Source of the DNA: Thioalkalivibrio sp.
GTDB lineage: Bacteria; Pseudomonadota; Gammaproteobacteria; SpSt-1174
Length of the DNA: 5,015 nt
Assembly: GCA_011046015.1 (NCBI GenBank)
Contig: DSBO01000008.1
Location: 1 to 5,015 of the forward strand
Direction of reading: 5' to 3'
Shown here: piece by piece, positions 1-4,913 of the stretch
Layout: each line of letters begins with the position of its first letter
Numbering within the stretch: position 1 is the first letter of the stretch
The notes under the pieces: generated by a model
Databases searched by the model: none
Seen by the model: the letters and a program-made list of their open reading frames with translations, nothing else
What the model was told of the DNA's origin: nothing
Made by a program: the position numbers and the translations under genes

Positions 1-22
1 CAAGAAACAAGACATGGAAACC

Positions 23-29
23 AAAGGAG
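23..29 (+). promoter_or_regulatory. Shine-Dalgarno for the SCP2-like gene
   Basis: AAAGGAG lies 7 nt before the ATG at 37. This near-perfect match to the ribosome-binding consensus fixes the start of the SCP2-like gene and suggests efficient translation. Confidence 0.8.
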
Positions 30-36
30 CAAGTAC

Positions 37-432
37 ATGAGTGATCTGTTTACTGCCACGTGGATGGAAAAGTTCCAGAACGAATGGAACGGTGAGAAGG
101 AACTGGCCGAGGCCCTGGGCAAGATCGGCTTCAATTCCGTGATCGGCTACGGCTATCCGGAGGACGAGGCACCGCGCGGCGTGATTCATGTGGAGAACGG
201 CAAGGTGGTGAAGGCCGGCGCCTACGACGGCGAGGACCTGAACTGGGACCTGCGCGCCAGCCCCGACCAGTGGCAGCACTGGATGCAGAAGGGACCGGGC
301 ATGACCGGCCTCGGCCTGGCGTTCACCACGGGCAAGCTCAAGTTCAAGAAGGGCGACTATAGCGCGATGGTCAAGGACCCGCGCATGGCCGGCCCCTTCG
401 TCAAGAGCTTTGACGTGATGTCGCGCATCTAG
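37..432 (+). CDS. SCP2 sterol-binding domain-like protein
   Basis: This gene encodes a 131-residue soluble protein with no signal peptide or membrane segment, so it is probably cytoplasmic. Its size and pattern fit the SCP-2 sterol-transfer fold. A beta-rich middle (about residues 48-75, GVIHVENGKVVKAGAYDG) is followed by a segment resembling the family's ligand-cavity end: a GKLKFKKGDYSAMVKDP stretch (about 99-115) and a terminal helix ending FVKSFDVMSRI. SCP2 proteins bind fatty acids, acyl-CoA or other lipids, but the bacterial single-domain members mostly have no known substrate. The start is supported by the AAAGGAG motif 7 nt upstream. A strong intrinsic terminator follows the stop within about 25 nt, so this is the last or only gene of its transcript. 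The fold assignment is from pattern recognition, and any lipid ligand is inference. Confidence 0.8.
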   Translation: MSDLFTATWMEKFQNEWNGEKELAEALGKIGFNSVIGYGYPEDEAPRGVIHVENGKVVKAGAYDGEDLNWDLRASPDQWQHWMQKGPGMTGLGLAFTTGKLKFKKGDYSAMVKDPRMAGPFVKSFDVMSRI

Positions 433-453
433 GCGCCCCGCCCGCCGTAACGA

Positions 454-482
454 GAAAGCGCCCCGCGGGGCGCTTTCTTTTT
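454..482 (+). terminator. Rho-independent terminator after the SCP2-like gene
   Basis: A perfect 10-bp stem, GAAAGCGCCC (454-463) with GGGCGCTTTC (468-477), closes a CGCG loop. It is followed directly by five T residues (478-482). It sits 21 nt after the SCP2-like stop codon. The hairpin is also 24 nt past the stop of the convergent cupin gene, so it may partly stop that transcript too. The minus-strand side lacks a proper T-run. Confidence 0.93.
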
Positions 483-500
483 GCCGGATCCACCGCGGTC

Positions 501-776
501 CTAACCGAACCGATAGTGCTTCTTCACCGGCTTGCTCACGCTCCAGGTGCAGGACAGGCCTGCCGGGAAGGTCACCAGGTCCCCCGCGCCGAGTTCGATG
601 GGCTCGCCGCCGTTGGGGGTGACGACCACGGCGCCTTCGAGGAAGTAGCAGGTCTCCTCGTCGACGTAGGTCCAGGGGAAGATCGAGGCCTCCTTGCTCC
701 AGATGGGCCAGTCCAGCACCCCGAGTTCGGTCAGGGTGGCCTCGTCCGGGTTGCGTACGACGTTGATCTCACTCAT
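501..776 (-). CDS. Small Cupin_3 (DUF861-like) domain protein
   Basis: This gene encodes a complete 91-residue single-domain cupin with no signal peptide. The line W26-SKEASIFPW-TYVDEETCYFLEG (to residue 48), then VVTPNGGEPIELGAGDLVTFPAGLSCTW and PVKKHYRFG at the end, is the characteristic run of the Cupin_3 family (PF05899, formerly DUF861). That family is related to the EutQ and ureidoglycine aminohydrolase cupins. The usual cupin metal motif HxH is replaced here by a DEET-C arrangement (residues 39-43). Metal binding of the classical kind is therefore doubtful, although E40, E41, C43 and H87 could take part. The substrate is unknown. A GAGGG ribosome-binding site lies 6 nt before the ATG, and a sigma70-like promoter lies at 810-837. 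The gene converges on the SCP2-like gene and is downstream of, and co-oriented with, pbpC. It probably has its own transcript. Confidence 0.88.
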   Translation of the reverse strand: MSEINVVRNPDEATLTELGVLDWPIWSKEASIFPWTYVDEETCYFLEGAVVVTPNGGEPIELGAGDLVTFPAGLSCTWSVSKPVKKHYRFG

Positions 777-809
777 GGGCTGCCCTCGCTCGGTTCGTCA
801 CGCCCCAAG

Positions 810-837
810 GGTATAGGCCCTGGCGGGGCCATGACAA
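810..837 (-). promoter_or_regulatory. Predicted sigma70 promoter of the cupin gene
   Basis: On the minus strand, TTGTCA (-35, 832-837; 5 of 6 to consensus) and TATACC (-10, 810-815; 4 of 6) are 16 bp apart. The -10 lies about 33 bp upstream of the cupin ATG. The spacer contains a perfect inverted repeat, GGCCC-CGCCA-GGGCC in minus-strand sense (816-830), which could be a repressor site or chance. This is a pattern match only. Confidence 0.6.
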
Positions 838-887
838 ACCTTTTTTCCCTGCCCGAATAGCGCGCGTAAGCGGCTGTAAATTCGATA

Positions 888-3065
888 CTATTTGACGAAG
901 AAGCGCACCTCGGGGGTGACGGTGGGCGTCGCCTCGTCCGCCAGCCACACCCGCGCGGCGGCCACGTGCTCGCCGCGGCTCACCGGCCACGGCCAGCGGG
1001 TCACGCCCGCGCCGGTGGTGGCGGCCCGTTCCCCGTCCACCCACCACTCGGTGCGCTGCGGGCGCACCCCGTCCACCAGGCTCAGGGCGAAGGCCTCGTG
1101 GCCGTCCGGGATGCGCGGGTCCATGGCGAGCATCAGGCCCGGGCTGGGTTCGGCCAGGCGCAGGGTGGGTGCCAGTCGCACGGGCGCGGGCCGCACCGCG
1201 GGCGACGTGCCGGCCAGGAACCATTCATCCGCACTGGCACACTGGCCGTCGGCCGCACGCCCGTCGTCGCGGCAGATCGGCAGGCGGCGCAGCCGCGGGC
1301 TCAGCCACAGCGGGCGCGTCTCCTCGAAGCGGTTGAGCTCGGCGGAGATGGCGCGCAGGGCGAGCGCGGGACCGATCGCGCCCGTGACCTCGCGCATGGG
1401 ACGGTAATCGAGATTGCCCATCCACACGCCGACCGTGTAGCGGTGATTGAAGCCCAGCGTCCACGCGTCGCGGTAGTCGCTGGAGGTGCCTGTCTTGAGC
1501 GCGGTCTCCACCGGCAGGCGCAGCAGGCTGCCGCCGCCGAATTCGAGCCGGCGGGCCTCGGGGTCGGCGAGGATATTGCCGATCAGCGAGGCGGCCTGCG
1601 GATCGATCACTGGCCGCGCGGCCACGTCCCGGGCAGGACCGTCCATCACGGCCGTGAACGGCAACCGCTCGCCCCGCCGGGCCAGGGCCGCGTAGGCGCC
1701 CACCAGCTCGAACAACGTCACCTCGCCGTTACCCAGCGCCAGGCCGTCGCCGTAGTGGTCCGGGTGCGCGGAGAGGCTCTCGATGCCCAGCGCACGCAGG
1801 CGCGCGAGCAGCGCCTCCACACCGACGAACTGGGCCGCGCGCACGGCCGGGATGTTGAGCGAGTTGCCCAGCGCCTCGCGCAGGCGCAGCGGGCCGTAGT
1901 GGGTGTTGCTGTAATTGCGGTAGCGGTGCGAACCGTGGCCGATCCAGGCGGAGACGGGGGCGTCGTCGATCAGCGTGGCGGCGGTCCAGCCCCGCTCGAG
2001 CGCGAGGGCGTAGACGAAGGGCTTCAGGGTGGAGCCGGGCTGGCGCGGCGTGAGCACGGCATCGAGGCCCAGTCCGTCGGCCGGTACGCGGCGCGCGTTC
2101 ACCCAGGCCAGGATCTCGCCAGTCTCGTGGTTCACCACCAGCGCGGCGGCGTGGCCAACGTCGCGCGCGGCCAGGTCGGCCAGCCGCGCATCGAGCACGC
2201 CCTGCACGACCTGTTGCAGGCGGGCATCCAGCGTGGTGTGCCGCCTGGGCTGCGCACTGCCGTGCGCACGCTGGACGTGCTGCACGAACTCGGGCGCGGC
2301 CACCGGCAGGGGCGGCGCGGTGCGGAACACGAGCGGCGCGTCCTGGATGCGTGCGTACTCGGCCGCCGTGAGGCGGTCGGCCGCGTGCAGCCGCGCCGCC
2401 AGCCGTGCCACCGGCCCCTCCAGCCGCCCCGGATGACGATACGGGTCCCAGGCGCCCGGCGCGCGCACCAGCACCACCAGCGCAAGCATCTCCTTTCGCG
2501 TGAGCGCATCCAGGTCGCGGTCGAAATAATGACGCGCCGCCTGCGCCACGCCCCGGCGGCGCGCCCCGTAGGGCACCTGGTTGAGGTAGAACTCGAGGAT
2601 CTCCGCCTTGCTGAAACGCTCCTCCAGCGCGCCGGCCTCGAAACCCTCCAGCCAGCGTGCCCAGGGCGTGCGCGGGCGCGGGCGCAGCAGGCGCACGGCC
2701 TGCTCGGTGATGGTGCTCGCCCCGCGCACCACGCCGCCGGCCTTCAGGTTCTGCCAGGCGGCGTGCCCGCGCGCGGCCCAGTCCACCCCGCCGTGTGCGT
2801 GGAAACGGCGGTCCTCGGAGATCACGAAGGCCTCGACCAGAAACGGCGGCATCGCGTGCAGTGCCATCTGCTGGTGCAGGTTCCAGCGGTTGTCGTAGGT
2901 GACGGTGAGCACCTCGCCGTGGCGATCGACGAACCGCGGTTTCGCACCCTGCGCCGTCACCAGCTGCGCGGGCGGCGGCTCCAGCGCCAGCCAGGTGGCG
3001 AGGCCCAGCGCCATGCCCACGACCAGCAGCAGCGCCGCCGAGCCGACCATGATCCGGCGTTTCAT
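888..3065 (-). CDS. pbpC: Penicillin-binding protein 1C (bifunctional glycosyltransferase/transpeptidase)
   Basis: This class A penicillin-binding protein polymerises lipid II glycan strands and cross-links peptides on the periplasmic face of the inner membrane. Numbering from the ATG at 3065 gives 725 residues, close to the family's usual 750-800. After a positively charged start (MKRR) and one membrane anchor (about 6-27) comes a GT51 glycosyltransferase domain (about 45-210). It has catalytic E84 in SEDRRFHAH, the GASTITEQ motif (115-122), a second conserved Glu at about 140, and the SKAEILEFYLNQVPYG helix. The transpeptidase domain (about 300-555) has all three penicillin-binding motifs: S345-TLK348, S402-L-N404 and K524-TGTS. 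The last ~90 residues, with a DPRIPDG start and a WWVDGE element, match the BiPBP_C beta domain typical of PBP1C. A GTG at 3077 would add four residues and has GGGG 7 nt upstream, so the start is uncertain by 12 nt. No alpha-2-macroglobulin (yfhM-like) partner gene lies beside it here. No clear terminator follows the stop. Confidence 0.95.
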   Translation of the reverse strand: MKRRIMVGSAALLLVVGMALGLATWLALEPPPAQLVTAQGAKPRFVDRHGEVLTVTYDNRWNLHQQMALHAMPPFLVEAFVISEDRRFHAHGGVDWAARGHAAWQNLKAGGVVRGASTITEQAVRLLRPRPRTPWARWLEGFEAGALEERFSKAEILEFYLNQVPYGARRRGVAQAARHYFDRDLDALTRKEMLALVVLVRAPGAWDPYRHPGRLEGPVARLAARLHAADRLTAAEYARIQDAPLVFRTAPPLPVAAPEFVQHVQRAHGSAQPRRHTTLDARLQQVVQGVLDARLADLAARDVGHAAALVVNHETGEILAWVNARRVPADGLGLDAVLTPRQPGSTLKPFVYALALERGWTAATLIDDAPVSAWIGHGSHRYRNYSNTHYGPLRLREALGNSLNIPAVRAAQFVGVEALLARLRALGIESLSAHPDHYGDGLALGNGEVTLFELVGAYAALARRGERLPFTAVMDGPARDVAARPVIDPQAASLIGNILADPEARRLEFGGGSLLRLPVETALKTGTSSDYRDAWTLGFNHRYTVGVWMGNLDYRPMREVTGAIGPALALRAISAELNRFEETRPLWLSPRLRRLPICRDDGRAADGQCASADEWFLAGTSPAVRPAPVRLAPTLRLAEPSPGLMLAMDPRIPDGHEAFALSLVDGVRPQRTEWWVDGERAATTGAGVTRWPWPVSRGEHVAAARVWLADEATPTVTPEVRFFVK

Positions 3066-3077
3066 GTCCGCACCCAC

Positions 3078-3172
3078 TCAACGACCCCGCGCGGCGAAAC
3101 GCGAGGCCGTCCCCTGTTGCGCGGGGATGGAAACATTACTATACGGGTGTCCGCCACACGGCCCACCCGGCC
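3078..3172. promoter_or_regulatory. Divergent control region of pbpC and the small exported-protein gene
   Basis: These 95 bases separate two divergent genes and must hold both promoters unless either gene is read from further away. The AT-rich island ATTACTATACG (3135-3145) gives TATAGT on the minus strand (3138-3143; 5 of 6 to the -10 consensus), about 72 nt before the pbpC ATG. On the plus strand it gives TATACG (3140-3145; 4 of 6), with a weak TTGCGC 17 bp upstream (3117-3122). Neither has a good -35 box. The two -10 candidates overlap, so polymerases might compete. Confidence 0.4.
3085..3126 (-). repeat. 8-bp inverted repeat in the pbpC leader
   Basis: CCCCGCGC (3085-3092) and GCGCGGGG (3119-3126) are perfect inverted copies around a 26-nt spacer. 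In the minus-strand transcript they could form an all-GC stem directly before the pbpC start. The stem would include the GGGG that serves as Shine-Dalgarno for the GTG start at 3077. In GC-rich DNA an 8-bp repeat of G and C can arise by chance. Confidence 0.4.
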
Positions 3173-3177
3173 AGGAG
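3173..3177 (+). promoter_or_regulatory. Shine-Dalgarno of the small exported-protein gene
   Basis: AGGAG lies 8 nt before the ATG at 3186. It is what selects this start inside a reading frame that stays open for a further 2.2 kb upstream, antisense to pbpC. Confidence 0.75.
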
Positions 3178-3185
3178 TCCCCCGC

Positions 3186-3575
3186 ATGTTCCGCTCCGTG
3201 AAGACCGTCAGCGCCATCGTCCTGCTCGTCTCGCTCATGCTGCTGGGCGTGGCACAGCAGGCCTCGCAGGCCATCAGGCCCGGTTGTGCGAACACGGAGA
3301 TCGCGCGGGTGCTCTCGCCCGACGCGGCCCATGCCGCCGTGTTGTTCGCGCGCGACTGTGGCGCGACCACCGGCCCCTCCACGCAGGTCTCGATCGTCCG
3401 GGCGCAGCGCGAATCCAGTAACCTGCCGGGCAACGTGCTCGCCACCCGCGAGGCCGGCAGCGACCTCATGCTCCGTTGGCGCGACGACCGTACGCTGGAG
3501 ATCACCGGCATCCGCGGCGAGCTCATCCGCCAGCGCGAGCAGCTCGAGGACTTCAGTATCCATTATCACCCCTGA
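3186..3575 (+). CDS. Small exported or membrane-anchored protein of unknown function
   Basis: The product is 129 residues. It starts with a basic tip (MFRSVK) and one hydrophobic segment (about 7-24), ending near AQQASQA. This is either a signal peptide cleaved in that area or an uncleaved anchor, and the rest would be periplasmic. Two cysteines, C34 and C58, could form a disulfide. The core has a SPDAAHAAVLFARDCGATTGPSTQVSI stretch (44-70). It resembles conserved hypothetical proteins I have seen in many bacteria with an SPDG...RDCGATT...TQVS pattern, but I know no assigned function. The C-terminal half (LMLRWRDDRTLEITGI) looks like beta strands. The start is set by AGGAG 8 nt upstream. The gene is divergent from pbpC, and its last 23 bases overlap the end of the convergent DUF2784 gene. 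The frame stays open far upstream, but that part is antisense shadow. Confidence 0.82.
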   Translation: MFRSVKTVSAIVLLVSLMLLGVAQQASQAIRPGCANTEIARVLSPDAAHAAVLFARDCGATTGPSTQVSIVRAQRESSNLPGNVLATREAGSDLMLRWRDDRTLEITGIRGELIRQREQLEDFSIHYHP

Positions 3576-3942
3576 GCAAACGGCGGCGCCGCCAGCGCCA
3601 GACGAAGGCATACACCCCGGCATTCCACGCCAGCGCGGCAAGCCCCAGCAGCAGGCCGAGCCGCTCGGCGGGGACGTCCGGGTACACCACCGCCCCCACG
3701 TAGTGGGCGATGAACCCGCCCACGCAACCCTCTTCGCCCGCCAGCCGGCGCAGCTGCTGCTCCACCGGCGTCAGCGGGCATACCCAGTGCATCAGGTTGA
3801 CCATTGCACCCCACACGAAGACCGGCACGTGCAGCAGCGCCCACAGGTGGTTGCGCAGGCTGAGCAGGCCGCCGAAGATCACGAACAGCACAAAGGCCAG
3901 GTGCAGCAACAGCACGCCATCGGCCAGCAGCGAATAGCTCAT
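3553..3942 (-). CDS. DUF2784 family membrane protein (downstream paralogue)
   Basis: The product is a 129-residue inner-membrane protein of the uncharacterised DUF2784 family. Hydrophobic segments are at about 5-29, 33-52 and 94-115. Between the last two is a hydrophilic loop with the family signatures CPLTPVE (55-61) and GGFIAHY (75-81). H14 in the first helix and H80 in the loop are polar residues shared with the neighbouring paralogue. The tail is strongly basic (RWRRRRLLR), which suggests a cytoplasmic C-terminus. The chosen ATG follows a GGGG-rich stretch and overlaps the stop of the preceding small ORF as ATGA. The frame is open further upstream, but that sequence has no protein-like pattern and starts inside the paralogue. 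An ungapped hand alignment gives about 71 identities in 123 positions with the upstream copy. The function is unknown. The 3' end overlaps the convergent gene by 23 bp. Confidence 0.9.
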   Translation of the reverse strand: MSYSLLADGVLLLHLAFVLFVIFGGLLSLRNHLWALLHVPVFVWGAMVNLMHWVCPLTPVEQQLRRLAGEEGCVGGFIAHYVGAVVYPDVPAERLGLLLGLAALAWNAGVYAFVWRWRRRRLLRGDNGY

Positions 3943-4034
3943 GACACCCCGTCCCCGAACCGCCGCAACAGCAGCCAGCGGGCGAGGTGCCCGACGGTGG
4001 CCAGCCAGGCCTGTCCATGCAGGGAAGCACTCAT
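3939..4034 (-). CDS. Predicted 31-residue small protein between DUF2784 paralogues
   Basis: An ORF of 31 codons plus stop exactly bridges the two DUF2784 genes. Its ATG (4034-4032) overlaps the upstream gene's TGA as ATGA, and its own TGA (3941-3939) overlaps the next gene's ATG as ATGA. GGAGAGG (4038-4044) gives it the best Shine-Dalgarno of the three genes. The peptide starts MSASLHGQAWLATVG and continues HLARWLLLRRFGDGVS. It is rich in Leu, Trp and Arg, with a likely amphipathic, membrane-associating helix at about residues 8-26. I recognise no family. The fit at both ends argues for translation and coupling, but at this length chance cannot be excluded. Alternatively it is just the spacer between two coding genes. 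Confidence 0.5.
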   Translation of the reverse strand: MSASLHGQAWLATVGHLARWLLLRRFGDGVS

Positions 4035-4402
4035 GCCCCTCTCCGGGTCCGCCGCCAGTAGACGAAGGCATACACCGCCGCATTCCACGACAGCGCCGCG
4101 ACGCCCAGCAGCAGGCCGAAGTTCGGCACGTCCAGCTCCGGATCGACGAGGCGGCCGAGGTAGTGGGCGATGAACCCGCCGTCATAGCCGTCACGCCCCG
4201 CGCGCACCAGCAGCCCCTGCTCCAGCGGCGTGAGCGGGCACACCACCGGTGTCAGGGCAACCCACACACCCCAGAGGAACACCGGCAGGTGCAGCCAGAG
4301 CCACTCGCGACGATGCAGCAGCAGGAAGCCGCCGAACACCACGAACAGCACGAAGGCCAGATGCACCAGCATCACCAGATTGGCCAGTAACAGGTAGATC
4401 AT
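4031..4402 (-). CDS. DUF2784 family membrane protein (upstream paralogue)
   Basis: The product is a 123-residue inner-membrane protein, the first gene of the minus-strand trio. Hydrophobic segments lie at about 2-29, 34-51 and 95-115. The loop carries CPLTPLE (55-61) and GGFIAHY (75-81), the DUF2784 hallmarks. H14, the FGG turn (23-25) and the SWNA/AWNA helix (105-108) are kept in both copies. It ends in a short basic tail (WRRTRRGA). The start at 4402 gives the same N-terminus as its paralogue, with residue-for-residue numbering. A longer open frame reaches to 4921, but it runs antisense through the nickel-transport gene and is not protein-like. The ribosome-binding site is a modest GGGGAC 7 nt upstream. 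The biochemical role is unknown for the whole family. Confidence 0.9.
   Translation of the reverse strand: MIYLLLANLVMLVHLAFVLFVVFGGFLLLHRREWLWLHLPVFLWGVWVALTPVVCPLTPLEQGLLVRAGRDGYDGGFIAHYLGRLVDPELDVPNFGLLLGVAALSWNAAVYAFVYWRRTRRGA
4038..4044 (-). promoter_or_regulatory. Shine-Dalgarno of the 31-residue ORF
   Basis: Minus-strand GGAGAGG ends 3 nt before the ATG at 4034 (6 nt when counted from GGAG). It lies inside the last codons of the upstream DUF2784 gene. It is the main sequence support for independent initiation at the small ORF. Confidence 0.5.
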
Positions 4403-4422
4403 GGACGTCCCCGGCTTGCAGT

Positions 4423-4448
4423 AAAAATGGCCACGGCGTAGTGTGGCC
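4423..4448 (-). terminator. Hairpin plus T-run upstream of the DUF2784 trio
   Basis: GGCCAC (4429-4434) and GTGGCC (4443-4448) form a perfect 6-bp inverted repeat with an 8-nt loop. On the minus strand the stem is followed by ATTTTTA (five T at 4423-4427), the layout of a modest intrinsic terminator. It ends about 20 nt before the DUF2784 start. It may stop antisense readthrough, act as a leader attenuator, or be an operator for the plus-strand metal-uptake genes. I see no convincing -35/-10 pair in 4403-4483 on either strand. Confidence 0.4.
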
Positions 4449-4483
4449 CTGGTAACGAATGGAATGAAGATCCCCCGAACACC

Positions 4484-4909
4484 ATGCGCGTCTCCCTGCT
4501 CGTCCTGCTGCTGCTCGCCACGGGCATGACCCACGGCCACGAAGTTCGTCACGTCACCATCGAGGCCCCGGCGCTGGTGACCACCATCCGTTATGCCGAC
4601 GATGTTAACGTAGCGGGCGCGCCCTACGAAATCCGCCCCCGCGGCCAGGTCGATCCCATCCAGATGGGCTGGACCGACAGCCAGGGCCGCATCGCCTTCG
4701 CCTCCGCCGCCCCCGGCGCCTACCAGGTGAGCGTCTTCACCATGGACGGCCACGGCGTGAACTTCGAGCTGGTCGTGGACGAGACTCAGACACTCGCCGC
4801 CGCCGACCGGCCACTCGTCGAGCGCCACGCAGGCATCGTCGCGGGCGTCGGCATCCTGTTCGGCCTGTTCGGCCTGCTCATGTTGTTCCAGCGCCGAAGC
4901 GCCGGCTGA
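4484..4909 (+). CDS. Periplasmic, double-anchored component of nickel/cobalt ECF transporter (NikL/CbiN-like role)
   Basis: The product is 141 residues. It has an N-terminal signal or anchor (MRVSLLVLLLLATG, about 3-15), a periplasmic domain, and a C-terminal membrane helix (about 115-135) followed by QRRSAG. Right after the first segment comes a histidine-rich HGHEVRH (17-23) that could bind a metal ion or become the mature N-terminus. The middle, with TDSQGRIAF then PGAYQVSVFTMDGHG (64-91), has the pattern of carboxypeptidase-regulatory-like/DUF4198 beta domains found in accessory proteins of NikM/CbiM transporters. The stop is 4 nt before the cbiM ATG, so the two genes are almost surely cotranscribed. 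A component with an anchor at each end and a periplasmic loop is the topology of CbiN and NikL, which help the permease load metal. The family name is inferred from topology and context. The ribosome-binding site is weak. Confidence 0.72.
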   Translation: MRVSLLVLLLLATGMTHGHEVRHVTIEAPALVTTIRYADDVNVAGAPYEIRPRGQVDPIQMGWTDSQGRIAFASAAPGAYQVSVFTMDGHGVNFELVVDETQTLAAADRPLVERHAGIVAGVGILFGLFGLLMLFQRRSAG

Positions 4910-4913
4910 ACGC

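Noticed and set aside
769..1464. Minus-strand open frames within the 3' end of pbpC, and the plus-strand frame 516-860 over the cupin gene
   Set aside because: These are alternative frames of well-supported genes, rich in Arg/Gly/Ala/Pro, without ribosome-binding sites or recognisable domains.
966..3185. A 2.2-kb plus-strand open frame antisense to pbpC that runs into the small exported-protein gene
   Set aside because: It mirrors pbpC codons in GC-rich DNA and is dominated by Arg, Gln, Gly, Ala and His with no domain pattern. Only the part from ATG 3186, with AGGAG before it, looks like a protein.
3943..4194. N-terminal extension of the downstream DUF2784 gene
   Set aside because: It lies out of frame over its paralogue and has no membrane or family pattern. 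The ATGA junction at 3942 fits better.
4403..4483. Cobalamin riboswitch or NikR operator before the metal-uptake genes
   Set aside because: The region is too short for a cobalamin riboswitch, no B12-box-like sequence is seen, and no GTATGA/TCATAC half-sites are present.
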